Source: Sulfurovum sp.
Lineage (GTDB): Bacteria > Campylobacterota > Campylobacteria > Campylobacterales > Sulfurovaceae
Assembly: GCA_027066595.1 (NCBI GenBank)
Contig: JAMONG010000221.1
Location: 1-8,084 of the forward strand
DNA: 8,084 bases
Reading direction: 5' to 3'
Each line of letters opens with the position of its first letter. Positions within the stretch are counted from its first letter, which is position 1. Of the stretch, positions 1 to 7,337 are shown one piece after another. The position numbers were made by a program, and so were the translations under genes. A model generated the notes under the pieces. That model was not told the origin of the DNA. It was given only the letters and a program-made list of their open reading frames with translations, and did no database searches.

Positions 1-763
1 AGGGGATGACCCACGCTCTATGGACTGGAAAGCCACACGACGTACAGGAAAAGCTTATATCCGTGTGTTCAATGAAGAACGTGACCGTAATGTATGGTTA
101 CTTATCTCTCAACGTAACTCTATGTTCTTTGGAACAAAGCAGAGGATGAAATCAGTGGCAGCGGCACATTTGAGTGCTTTGGCTGCATTTAAAGTGTTAG
201 ATTCTGGAGACAGAGTAGGTGCAGTGGTCTATAACGATGAAAAGTTGAGTTTCTTTAAAGCCAGCAGATCTAAACAAGGAGTCATGCAGATGCTCTCTGA
301 AGTGGTAAAGCAAAACCAAGCACTCAAAGCTTCCAATACTTTAGATGATAATGTACAACTTAATGAAGCTCTCAAAATCATCTCTGCTAAGGCGAAACAT
401 GATGACCTTATCATTCTTATAGGTGATGGAACAGCAGTTGATGATGAGAGTATGAAGTATGTGACAAACCTCGCTACACATAATGATGTACTTGCAACAC
501 TTATCTATGACCCTATGGAAAAAAGATTGCCTGATGCTTCATCACTCTTTTTGTCAGATGGTAAAAGTACTGTAGATGTAGACGGTGCCAATAAAGGCTT
601 TAAAAATCGTTTTCAAGAGAGACTAGAAATACGTGCCGAAAAACTGAAACATCTTTCTATGCAGCACGCTGTACCTTTACTAAGTATCACGACGGAACGA
701 CCTGTGTTAGACCAAGTTCTTGAACAGTTAGGGCGTGCTGCTTCACGTAACAGGAACATATGA
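1..763 (+). CDS. DUF58 domain protein of the Bat operon, 5' partial
   Basis: This is the C-terminal part of a DUF58 protein, a VWA-like family that accompanies MoxR ATPases and Bat proteins; its biochemical role is not established. The frame is open to the window edge (first full codon at base 2). The residues before the ATG at 20 (GDDPRS) continue the family signature GDD-R-x-x-DWK-x-T-x-RTGK-x-x-x-R-x-F-x-EER, so that ATG is internal and the true start lies upstream. About 253 codons are visible; family members are usually around 300 residues. The segment that would hold the MIDAS motif reads LLISQRNSMFFGT (bases 101-139), with Ser in place of the usual first Asp and Arg at the second position. 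A later strand reads LIGDG. No membrane segment is visible, so the protein is probably cytoplasmic. The stop at 761-763 overlaps the next gene's start. Confidence 0.9.
   Translation, partial: GDDPRSMDWKATRRTGKAYIRVFNEERDRNVWLLISQRNSMFFGTKQRMKSVAAAHLSALAAFKVLDSGDRVGAVVYNDEKLSFFKASRSKQGVMQMLSEVVKQNQALKASNTLDDNVQLNEALKIISAKAKHDDLIILIGDGTAVDDESMKYVTNLATHNDVLATLIYDPMEKRLPDASSLFLSDGKSTVDVDGANKGFKNRFQERLEIRAEKLKHLSMQHAVPLLSITTERPVLDQVLEQLGRAASRNRNI
752..756 (+). promoter_or_regulatory. Ribosome binding site deciding the DUF4381 start
   Basis: AGGAA lies 4 bases before ATG 760 and 7 bases before ATG 763 (counting from the end of AGGA). The second spacing is more usual, and it gives the common ATGA stop/start overlap. 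I therefore prefer the start at 763, although 760 is only one codon longer. Confidence 0.5.
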
Positions 764-1242
764 TGGAGCATAACAGTACAGCAGGTTCTTTAGCATTGAT
801 GCATGACATCATCGTACCTCCTGCCATCTCTTTTTGGCCTTTGGCTCCTGGATGGTATGCTTTGGCTTTGATACTTTTAGCTTATGTACTACATCTAGCT
901 TTGAAGTCATGGACAAAGTACCGTGAAAATGCCTATAGACGTGAAGCTTTAGATGAACTTTCTTTAACTGAGGAAAGTACAGCAGAGATAGAACGTCTAC
1001 TTACTCTTATGAAACGTGTAGCACTACAACACTTTGGACGTAAAAATGTTGCAGCGTTAAGCGATACAAGTTGGTGGGAGTTTGTAGAACAACATTCTAA
1101 AGTAAAAGTAGCTAGTGATTTACGTCTTTTAAGTCAAAAGGTACTCTATAGTTCAGGTATTCAAGTCACTACAGATGAGTTAGAAAAGATGAGAGAAATC
1201 ACCAAGGTCTGGATAAAAACACATGGAGCATTAGATGATTGA
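763..1242 (+). CDS. DUF4381 domain membrane protein of the Bat operon
   Basis: A small protein of 159 residues matching DUF4381, a family found between DUF58 and BatA genes in proteobacterial Bat operons; its molecular function is unknown. The N-terminus has the family hallmark PPAISFWPLAPGW (residues 19-31), followed directly by a single membrane helix (about 30-48). A basic stretch ending in YRREALDEL follows, then a helical cytoplasmic or periplasmic domain containing LMKRVALQHFGRKNVAAL and a Trp-rich turn (SWWEF). No cleavable signal peptide is apparent, so it is probably anchored by the one helix. The start at 763 is chosen from the RBS at 752-756; ATG 760 would add one Met. The gene overlaps the upstream stop by one base and the downstream batA start by 8 bases, which indicates translational coupling. 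Confidence 0.88.
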   Translation: MEHNSTAGSLALMHDIIVPPAISFWPLAPGWYALALILLAYVLHLALKSWTKYRENAYRREALDELSLTEESTAEIERLLTLMKRVALQHFGRKNVAALSDTSWWEFVEQHSKVKVASDLRLLSQKVLYSSGIQVTTDELEKMREITKVWIKTHGALDD

Positions 1243-2218
1243 GTTTTCTTATCCGTGGGTTTTTATCTTAGTGTTACTGCCTTTTGTGATGTATTTTTCA
1301 CCTTTGCAGTATTTAAGTAAACGTTCATCATTACGCATCTCATTTATGGAAGATATACGTCAAGTACAAGGTGTAAAAGAGGAGAGTAGAGGGGTATCAA
1401 GGGCAACGTGGCTTCAAAAACTGATGCTCTTAGTGGTGTGGGTATTGGTAGTGACAGCACTATCAAAGCCACAGCTTATAGGTGAACCAATAGTCAAAGA
1501 GTTATCTCAACGAGAGATACTCATAGCAGTAGACTTATCTGGCTCTATGTCCACAAGAGACTTTAAAAACAAAGAGGGAGAGAAAATAGACCGCCTTGAA
1601 GCGGTTAAAAATGTACTCTCCACTTTTTTTGAAAAGCGTCAAGGAGAGAAGATTGGGTTGATACTCTTTGGAAATGCAGCATTTGTACAATCTCCTTTTA
1701 CACAAGACTTGGATGCTTTGCAACATTTACTCTCTGAACTACAAGTTGGGATGGCAGGCCCGCAAACGATGATAGGAGACGGCATAGGTTTAGGGGTGAA
1801 GATGTTCCAAGAGAGCAATGTAACAGACCGTATGCTCATACTCATGAGTGATGGGGATGATACAGGCTCTAAGATACCCCCTAAAACAGCAGCAAAACTA
1901 GCAGCCAATGAAGAGGTAAAAATAGTTAGTATCGCCATGGGTGACCCTAAAAATGCAGGAGAACACCCTATAGATACGGAGATACTTAAAGCCATAAGCT
2001 CTGAAACAGGTGGAAAGTTTTACTATGCATGGAACAGTGATGAGTTGGAAGATATCTATACACAAATAGATAAACTCACTCCCAAGCTGGTAAAGGAGTT
2101 GAGTTATCGTCCTGTTACAGAACTTTATATCTACCCTTTGGGCTTAGCTTTAGTTCTGATGTTGCTTTATACCTTAGTCTTGGTATTAGGCAAAGAAGTA
2201 GGAGGTCGTCATGGGTAG
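1235..2218 (+). CDS. batA: BatA-like VWA domain membrane protein
   Basis: A 327-residue BatA homologue. Layout: N-terminal hydrophobic helix (about 5-25), second helix (about 62-78), VWA domain (about 92-285) and a C-terminal helix (about 297-318). The VWA fold is thus held between membrane anchors, as is usual in the family and probably on the periplasmic side. The MIDAS metal site is complete: DLSGSMS gives D100, S102 and S104; T178 lies in QTMIGDGIG; and D206 lies in LMSDGDD. It is the only protein in this operon with an intact site, so it is the best candidate for metal-dependent ligand binding. The partner is not known from the sequence. GGAG at 1225-1228 lies 6 bases before the ATG. The gene overlaps its neighbours on both sides by 8 bases. 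Family assignment is secure; the aerotolerance role is a historical label from Bacteroides and is not shown here. Confidence 0.93.
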   Translation: MIEFSYPWVFILVLLPFVMYFSPLQYLSKRSSLRISFMEDIRQVQGVKEESRGVSRATWLQKLMLLVVWVLVVTALSKPQLIGEPIVKELSQREILIAVDLSGSMSTRDFKNKEGEKIDRLEAVKNVLSTFFEKRQGEKIGLILFGNAAFVQSPFTQDLDALQHLLSELQVGMAGPQTMIGDGIGLGVKMFQESNVTDRMLILMSDGDDTGSKIPPKTAAKLAANEEVKIVSIAMGDPKNAGEHPIDTEILKAISSETGGKFYYAWNSDELEDIYTQIDKLTPKLVKELSYRPVTELYIYPLGLALVLMLLYTLVLVLGKEVGGRHG

Positions 2219-3134
2219 TTTAGAACTTTTCCATCTGCTACGACCTTGGATGTTACTCTTGTTAGTACCTGCGTGGGGTTTTGTATGGTGGCTTCTACGT
2301 CAACAAAATGATGTGCAACGTTGGAAAACGTTGGTAAATCCTGCACTCTTAAAGCATTTGTTACTAGAGTCCAATGCTAAAGCTTCTAAAATCCAAGCTC
2401 CTTGGCATTTAGGCATCGTGTGGACACTCATTATCATTGCACTCTCTGGTCCTGCTTGGACGTTAAAACCTGCACCATTTTCTCAAGATAAAGCACAGAT
2501 AGTCTTTGTACTCAAAGTAACGCAGAGTATGGAAGAGAAAGATCTTCTTCCTTCACGGCTTAAACGTACCGTATTAAAAATGAAAGACCTTATGGATGAG
2601 CGTAAAGATGCCAAGATGGCACTTATTGCATACAGTGGTTCTGCACATTTGGTATTACCTATGACCAAAGACCATAACATTTTAAATACCTTTGCACAAG
2701 CACTTGACCCAAAGATAATGCCAAAAGAGGGTGATGATCTAAATACTGCACTAGAACTTGCTTCCAAACAATTAGAGTCTAAAGGTGGTACGATAGTTGT
2801 TTTTACCGATAGTGTAAATAGCAATGGTCTTAAAAATGATTTACTACATAACCCTAAAGTGATACTGTATGCGATGGTTTCATCAGAACTTACAGATGCT
2901 AAAAGTTTTGAAAAGGCTACTTCTGTGTTAGGTGGAGCCTATGTTCAGATGCGTCTTGATAATCAAGATGTGAAACAAGTCTCAGAGTTGATGGATACTG
3001 CTTTCACAACAGCAGTATCTGGAGACAACAGCAGATATGAAGATGGTGGCTATTGGCTTTTACCACTCATAGTACTCTTTATGACATTATGGCTTAGGCG
3101 TGGGTTTATAGCAGAAGCATGGAGGGTGTCATGA
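2211..3134 (+). CDS. batB: BatB-like VWA domain membrane protein with degenerate MIDAS
   Basis: A 307-residue BatB homologue. Hydrophobic helices lie near residues 12-30, 66-80 and 281-297, with a VWA domain between about 95 and 265. The C-terminal YEDGGYWLLP segment followed by a helix and RRG is typical of BatB. The MIDAS position reads VLKVTQSM: K102 replaces the usual Asp, T104 replaces the first Ser and S106 is kept. A later FTDS segment keeps its Asp (D200). Normal divalent metal coordination therefore looks impaired or lost, while the DLLPSRL segment after the motif and the GDDLNTAL segment (near 174-181) are conserved. A strong AGGAGGT (2200-2206) lies 4 bases before the ATG. The gene overlaps batA by 8 bases and batC by 4 bases. 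Whether the Lys variant is common in this clade cannot be judged from one sequence. Confidence 0.92.
   Translation: MGSLELFHLLRPWMLLLLVPAWGFVWWLLRQQNDVQRWKTLVNPALLKHLLLESNAKASKIQAPWHLGIVWTLIIIALSGPAWTLKPAPFSQDKAQIVFVLKVTQSMEEKDLLPSRLKRTVLKMKDLMDERKDAKMALIAYSGSAHLVLPMTKDHNILNTFAQALDPKIMPKEGDDLNTALELASKQLESKGGTIVVFTDSVNSNGLKNDLLHNPKVILYAMVSSELTDAKSFEKATSVLGGAYVQMRLDNQDVKQVSELMDTAFTTAVSGDNSRYEDGGYWLLPLIVLFMTLWLRRGFIAEAWRVS
3121..3126 (+). promoter_or_regulatory. Ribosome binding site deciding the batC start
   Basis: GGAGGG lies about 5 bases before ATG 3131, which overlaps the batB stop as ATGA. The in-frame ATG at 3119 lies just before this site and has only a badly spaced AGAAG ahead of it. 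Position 3131 is therefore the better start. Confidence 0.75.
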
Positions 3135-3787
3135 GAGATATGTTACTTAACCATCGAACGCTTCTTCCTTTTTATTTGGTATTGATTGCCATGCTGATTT
3201 GGGGTATTTTCTTTTTTAAAGGTTCATGGTCAGAGCTTTGGATAACAGCAGATCAAAAAGGCTACAAACTCTACCAAACCAAAGCCTATAACGAAGCGGC
3301 ACAAAATTTTGAAAACCCAAGTTTTAAAGGTGCATCTTATTTTAAGGCAGGTGAGTTTAAAAAAGCAAAATCTGTTTATATGGCAGGTACAAGCAAAGAG
3401 GCTAGGTATAATTTAGGTAACACAGAATTGATGTTAGGAAAGTATGATAAAGCAATAGAAGCTTATGGGCTAGCACTAAAAATAGACCCCAATTTTACCC
3501 TTGCAAAAGATAATTTAAATTTAGCAAAAGCAAGACTAAAAATGATGGATGTGGAGAATGATGGAGAACAAGGGGTAGGTGAGCTAGGTGCAGATGAGAT
3601 AAAGTATGATAATAAAGCCAATAAAGGTGTAGATGTCACAGAAGTTGGCAGTACAGAAAACAGCGAACAAAAAAATACCAACTGGCTTGACCGCATAGAG
3701 ACCAGTCCTAAATCTTTTTTAAAAAATAAATTTAGCTATCAGTATCAAATGAAAACAATGAGCAAAGAGGGTATAAATGATAAGTAG
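3131..3787 (+). CDS. batC: BatC-like TPR membrane protein
   Basis: A 218-residue TPR protein in the BatC position. One membrane helix (about 7-29) is followed by WITADQKGYKLYQ and tandem TPR-like helices (about 40-135), including the FENPSFKGASYFKAGEFKKA segment characteristic of BatC and a canonical TPR (YNLGNTELMLGKYDKAIEAY). A low-complexity acidic, polar linker (about 140-182) leads to a conserved C-terminal motif (about 184-206: NWLDRIETSPKSFL, then KFSYQYQ), also seen in proteobacterial BatC. TPRs typically scaffold protein contacts, so it probably holds the VWA proteins together; that is inference. The start at 3131 rests on the GGAGGG site; ATG 3119 would add four residues. It overlaps batB by 4 bases and batD by 11 bases. 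Confidence 0.87.
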   Translation: MRDMLLNHRTLLPFYLVLIAMLIWGIFFFKGSWSELWITADQKGYKLYQTKAYNEAAQNFENPSFKGASYFKAGEFKKAKSVYMAGTSKEARYNLGNTELMLGKYDKAIEAYGLALKIDPNFTLAKDNLNLAKARLKMMDVENDGEQGVGELGADEIKYDNKANKGVDVTEVGSTENSEQKNTNWLDRIETSPKSFLKNKFSYQYQMKTMSKEGINDK

Positions 3788-5033
3788 AATACTTTTATTA
3801 TTTACTGTATGTATCTTTGAGCTTTATGCGATAGAGGGTGCAGTTTCTGTTTCTGTATTAGCGAAAGAGAAACGTTTTATCTCTGAAGAGGTGATAGTGA
3901 AAGTTGATTTAAAAAGTACAGCCTTTAGTATAAAAGATGCAAAGGTAGGGCTAGAAAATTCTGAAGACTACATCGTCCAAGTACCAAACAGTGCCTCTTC
4001 ACTAGAAACTGTTGATATCAATGGCACAGACTGGCAGATAGTCCACTATGAGTATAAACTCTACCCTTTACATGCTGGAGAGATACAGATACCTAAGATA
4101 GCTATAGCTTTTTCTGCTTCTATGGGGTATGGTCAACCTGAAAAAGCCTTTACCCTCAGTTCAGAGGCATTGAAGTTTTATATACAAGCACAAGAGGGGG
4201 TAGATGGTGATACTTTTGTTCTGTCTACCACTGAGTATCGTGTGAAAAGGACTATCTCTCTAAAAATGAAAGAAGACAATTCAACACAGATACAAGTGGG
4301 TGATGCCATTACGCTTAGTATTATGCAAAAGGCAAAAAATGTACCAGATATACTCTTAAGACCTAGTAGTATGCCTGATAATGACTATTTTAACATCTAC
4401 AATGAAGAGCCAGAACTTAAGACAGAAGCATCATTTTCTTCACGTATAGATGCCTATACTTTAGTGGCACGTAAAGAGGGTAATGTGACGATACCTGCAC
4501 AATATTTTGTGTGGTGGGACACAGAGAATGAAACCTTACATAAAGAGATGACTCCTGCCTATACTTTTGAAATTTTACCTAATCCTGAATTGGCAATAAA
4601 AAGTGTTGATAGTAAAAAGAATATGAGTAAATATTGGGTGTATTGGTTGATGGCTATTTTAGTACTTTCAATACTATTATACATACTCTATCAACACTAT
4701 CAAAGATGGTCTAAAAAAAGAAGATTTACCTATGAAAACTCTGAAGAGGGGTTGTATGCCAAATTATGTGTAAGTCCTGATAATACGACTTTGTATCAAA
4801 ATTTTTATATTTGGTTAGAAAGGATAAGTCCAGAACTTTCAAAAGAAGGATTTAGAGGGATAATAGAAGTACAAACCTCTTTTGAACATACTTTAAAACA
4901 ATTTGAAGCAGTTTTGGCAAAGCAAGAGCAAGAGTTCGATAAAATAGCCTTTATCAATGAAGTTAAAAAATTAAGAGAACAGTTACTACTTAATAAAAAA
5001 CAACAAAACTTAGTTCAGAAAATAAATCCTTAA
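3777..5033 (+). CDS. batD: BatD-like exported, membrane-anchored protein
   Basis: A 418-residue protein in the BatD position. A signal peptide or hydrophobic N-terminus (about 1-18) is followed by a long beta-rich, Ig-like periplasmic region (about 20-275), which fits the BatD 'oxygen tolerance' family. A single membrane helix (about 285-305) and a basic stop-transfer stretch (QRWSKKRR) follow, then a roughly 105-residue, mostly helical, charged C-terminal domain, presumably cytoplasmic. Many BatD proteins are longer, often over 500 residues, so this is a compact version. AGAGGG (3766-3771) lies 5 bases before the ATG. The 11-base overlap with batC supports co-translation. Sequence conservation in BatD is low, so the call rests on topology, the repeated beta-domain pattern and operon position. 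Confidence 0.82.
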   Translation: MISRILLLFTVCIFELYAIEGAVSVSVLAKEKRFISEEVIVKVDLKSTAFSIKDAKVGLENSEDYIVQVPNSASSLETVDINGTDWQIVHYEYKLYPLHAGEIQIPKIAIAFSASMGYGQPEKAFTLSSEALKFYIQAQEGVDGDTFVLSTTEYRVKRTISLKMKEDNSTQIQVGDAITLSIMQKAKNVPDILLRPSSMPDNDYFNIYNEEPELKTEASFSSRIDAYTLVARKEGNVTIPAQYFVWWDTENETLHKEMTPAYTFEILPNPELAIKSVDSKKNMSKYWVYWLMAILVLSILLYILYQHYQRWSKKRRFTYENSEEGLYAKLCVSPDNTTLYQNFYIWLERISPELSKEGFRGIIEVQTSFEHTLKQFEAVLAKQEQEFDKIAFINEVKKLREQLLLNKKQQNLVQKINP

Positions 5034-5044
5034 AAGTGATACCA

Positions 5045-7240
5045 ATGTATAAAATAGTTTTAATGACCCTCATGTTCACCTATGCACTTTGTGCAAATGA
5101 AGCAAACTATGTGGGTGAGAGTTCATGTGTGGCTTGTCATGCTAAGCAGAGCCATGAGTGGAAAGGTTCACACCATGATATGGCTATGATGGTGGCTGAT
5201 GAAAACTCAGTTAAGGCTGACTTCAACAACACAACTTTTAACTACAATGGCATCATCTCTACTTTTTACAAAAAAGAGGGAAAGTTTATGGTGCAAACTG
5301 ATGGAGCAGATGGTAAACTTCATGACTTTGAGATAGCCTATACTTTTGGTATCTACCCCCTACAACAGTACATGATAAAGTTTCCAGAGGGTAAAGTGCA
5401 AGTTCTTGACCCTACATGGGACAATAGAAGCAAGGAAGAGGGTGGACAACGCTGGTACCATATACGTAAAGATGAAAATATTACCGCAGGTGACCCTGTA
5501 CACTGGACAGGGCCAAACATGAACTGGAACTACATGTGTGCAGACTGTCACTCTACAAACTTGAAGAAAAACTATGATGTGAAGACTCGAAGTTACCAAA
5601 CGACTTGGGATGTGATGAATGTCTCTTGTGAAGCTTGTCATGGGCCAGCGTCTGAGCATTTAGCATGGAGCACGACCCAAGATGCTAATGTAAGTAGTAA
5701 AGGCTTTAAACACGCGTTTAAAACCTCACAAAAGCCTTGGAGACAAAGAGATGCAACACTCAAGTCTTTCATACAAAGACAAGAACTCAATGTCTGTGCC
5801 AAGTGTCACTCAAGACGCACGCAGATAGATGATGACTTTGTACCAGGGGATGCGTTTCATGAACATTATTTACCCGTAAATTTAGAAGAAGGACTCTATT
5901 TTCCTAATGGTAAGATACAAGATGAAGTCTATGTCTATAACTCCTTTCTTCAAAGTAAAATGTATGAAGAGGGTGTAACCTGTTCAGACTGTCATAATCC
6001 GCACTCTCTCGAACGTAAAGCTGTGGGAGATAAAGTCTGTTTCTCTTGTCATCAAAGTAGTACCTATACGGCAACTTCACATCATAAACACCAAGAGGGA
6101 AGTGCAGGTGCATCATGTATTGCTTGTCATATGCCTGCACGTACTTACATGGGTATAGATAGCCGTAATGACCATTCATTTAGAGTACCTAGACCAGATA
6201 TTTCGGTAGAAATGAAAAATGTACCCAATGCATGTAACTTATGTCACCAAGACAAAGAAGCGAAGTGGGCAGTTGAAGCGATGAAAAAGTGGTACGGAAA
6301 AGTACCTGTAGGAAAACAAAAATTTGCACATGCTTTACAAGGGTTGAGAAACAATATGGAGGGTGCTCCTAAAGGTTTGTATGAAGTACTTACTTCAGAT
6401 GCACCTACCATAGCTAAAGCAACAGTGACAGGATACTTAGGTAATTACCCCTCAAAACAGACTTACACTACCACACTACAAATGTTAAGAAGTAAAGATG
6501 TCATGACAAGACGTGCTGCAGTACAAACTTTAGAGTCTTTCCCTGCACAAGTGAAAGTGAAAAACCTTTTTAAATCCTTGTCTGACCCTATGAAGATAGT
6601 CCGTATGGAAGCTGCAAGACAACTCTCAACCTTTCCCATAGGTGAGTTAGATGCCACACGTAAAGCACTTTTACTCAAAGTACTTGATGAGTATGAAAGA
6701 GTATTACTTTTTACTGCTGAACGTCCAGAATCTCAACTCTCTTTAGCACTATTTTATGTAGGAAGAGGTAATACTCAAAAGGCAGAATCTGCCTATAAAG
6801 AAGCCTTACGCCTACAACCTCTGTTTGTACCTGCCTATGTAAACTATAGTGATTTTTTACTTACTTCAGGACGTAAAGATGAAGCATTGAGACTATTAAA
6901 CAAGGGTAGCAAAAAGCTACCTAATATTGGTATATTACAGCATGTTTTAGGCTTATGGTATGTCCGTAATAAAGAAAAAGAGAAAGCCATAAATTATCTA
7001 AAAAAAGCTGTTATGCTAGAACCAAATAATAGTAGGTTTTCATATGTGTATGCTGTGGCTATAGGAGAAAAAAATCCTGTAAAAGCTGTAGAAGTACTCG
7101 AAACAGTCTACCCTAAACATACAGGTGATATGCAAGTGGTCTCTGGGCTTGTTTACTACTATAAACAACTGGGTAAGACTGAAAAAAGTACGATGTATGA
7201 GAAGAAGTTAAAAGCTTTGCAAAACTTTTTGGTAAGATAA
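5045..7240 (+). CDS. Exported octaheme cytochrome c with HEAT-like and TPR repeats
   Basis: A 731-residue protein with a signal peptide (about 1-17, ending near LCANE) and eight CXXCH heme c motifs at residues 28-32, 165-169, 195-199, 251-255, 313-317, 332-336, 358-362 and 397-401. It belongs to the multiheme cytochrome (c552/c554-like) plus TPR family, recognisable by VGESSCVACH, GSHHDMAM, YTFGIYPLQQY, GGQRWYH, HWTGPNMNWN and SCEACHGPASEH. A HEAT-like helical region (about 445-545) and TPRs (about 560-725) follow. It should be periplasmic and carry electrons or act on a small redox substrate; the substrate is unknown. An in-frame GTG at 5036 would add three residues, but ATG 5045 gives the cleaner signal peptide and has a weak AAGTG ahead. 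The 11-base gap after batD, with no terminator, suggests co-transcription. It needs the cytochrome c maturation machinery, which is not in this window. Confidence 0.9.
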   Translation: MYKIVLMTLMFTYALCANEANYVGESSCVACHAKQSHEWKGSHHDMAMMVADENSVKADFNNTTFNYNGIISTFYKKEGKFMVQTDGADGKLHDFEIAYTFGIYPLQQYMIKFPEGKVQVLDPTWDNRSKEEGGQRWYHIRKDENITAGDPVHWTGPNMNWNYMCADCHSTNLKKNYDVKTRSYQTTWDVMNVSCEACHGPASEHLAWSTTQDANVSSKGFKHAFKTSQKPWRQRDATLKSFIQRQELNVCAKCHSRRTQIDDDFVPGDAFHEHYLPVNLEEGLYFPNGKIQDEVYVYNSFLQSKMYEEGVTCSDCHNPHSLERKAVGDKVCFSCHQSSTYTATSHHKHQEGSAGASCIACHMPARTYMGIDSRNDHSFRVPRPDISVEMKNVPNACNLCHQDKEAKWAVEAMKKWYGKVPVGKQKFAHALQGLRNNMEGAPKGLYEVLTSDAPTIAKATVTGYLGNYPSKQTYTTTLQMLRSKDVMTRRAAVQTLESFPAQVKVKNLFKSLSDPMKIVRMEAARQLSTFPIGELDATRKALLLKVLDEYERVLLFTAERPESQLSLALFYVGRGNTQKAESAYKEALRLQPLFVPAYVNYSDFLLTSGRKDEALRLLNKGSKKLPNIGILQHVLGLWYVRNKEKEKAINYLKKAVMLEPNNSRFSYVYAVAIGEKNPVKAVEVLETVYPKHTGDMQVVSGLVYYYKQLGKTEKSTMYEKKLKALQNFLVR

Positions 7241-7312
7241 GTCTTAAATTAGTTTGTAGATAAATAGGGGACAAAAGAGGAATTTTAGATAGTGAGTGAA
7301 GTCATATAATGC

Positions 7313-7324
7313 CCTATAAATAGG
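7313..7324. terminator. Small hairpin between convergent genes, possible weak terminator
   Basis: CCTAT-AA-ATAGG forms a perfect 5-base inverted repeat with a very short loop. It sits inside a wider pair, ATAGTG (7289-7294) with CACTAT (7326-7331). It lies between the convergent cytochrome and superoxide reductase genes, where a two-way terminator is expected. No run of T follows on either strand and the stem is AT-rich, so the terminator function is doubtful. Confidence 0.25.
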
Positions 7325-7337
7325 ACACTATAGAAGA

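Noticed and set aside
20..22. ATG at 20 as the start of the DUF58 gene
   Set aside because: The frame is open upstream and the preceding residues GDDPRS belong to the conserved DUF58 signature, so this Met is internal.
1639..1995. A 118-codon open frame on the minus strand inside batA
   Set aside because: It lies wholly within a clear VWA coding region in the opposite direction, has no ribosome site of note and reads as Ser/Pro-rich shadow sequence.
2483..2824. A 113-codon minus-strand open frame inside batB
   Set aside because: It is a shadow of the BatB coding frame, with Ser-rich composition and no family features.
5036..5038. GTG at 5036 as the start of the cytochrome gene
   Set aside because: It has no ribosome site and sits 2 bases after the batD stop. 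The ATG at 5045 gives a normal signal peptide. The GTG cannot be fully excluded.
5360..6179. Minus-strand open frames (5360-5659 and 5904-6179) inside the cytochrome gene
   Set aside because: They are antisense to an unmistakable multiheme protein. Their His/Tyr/Val-rich composition is what the reverse of the cytochrome codons gives.
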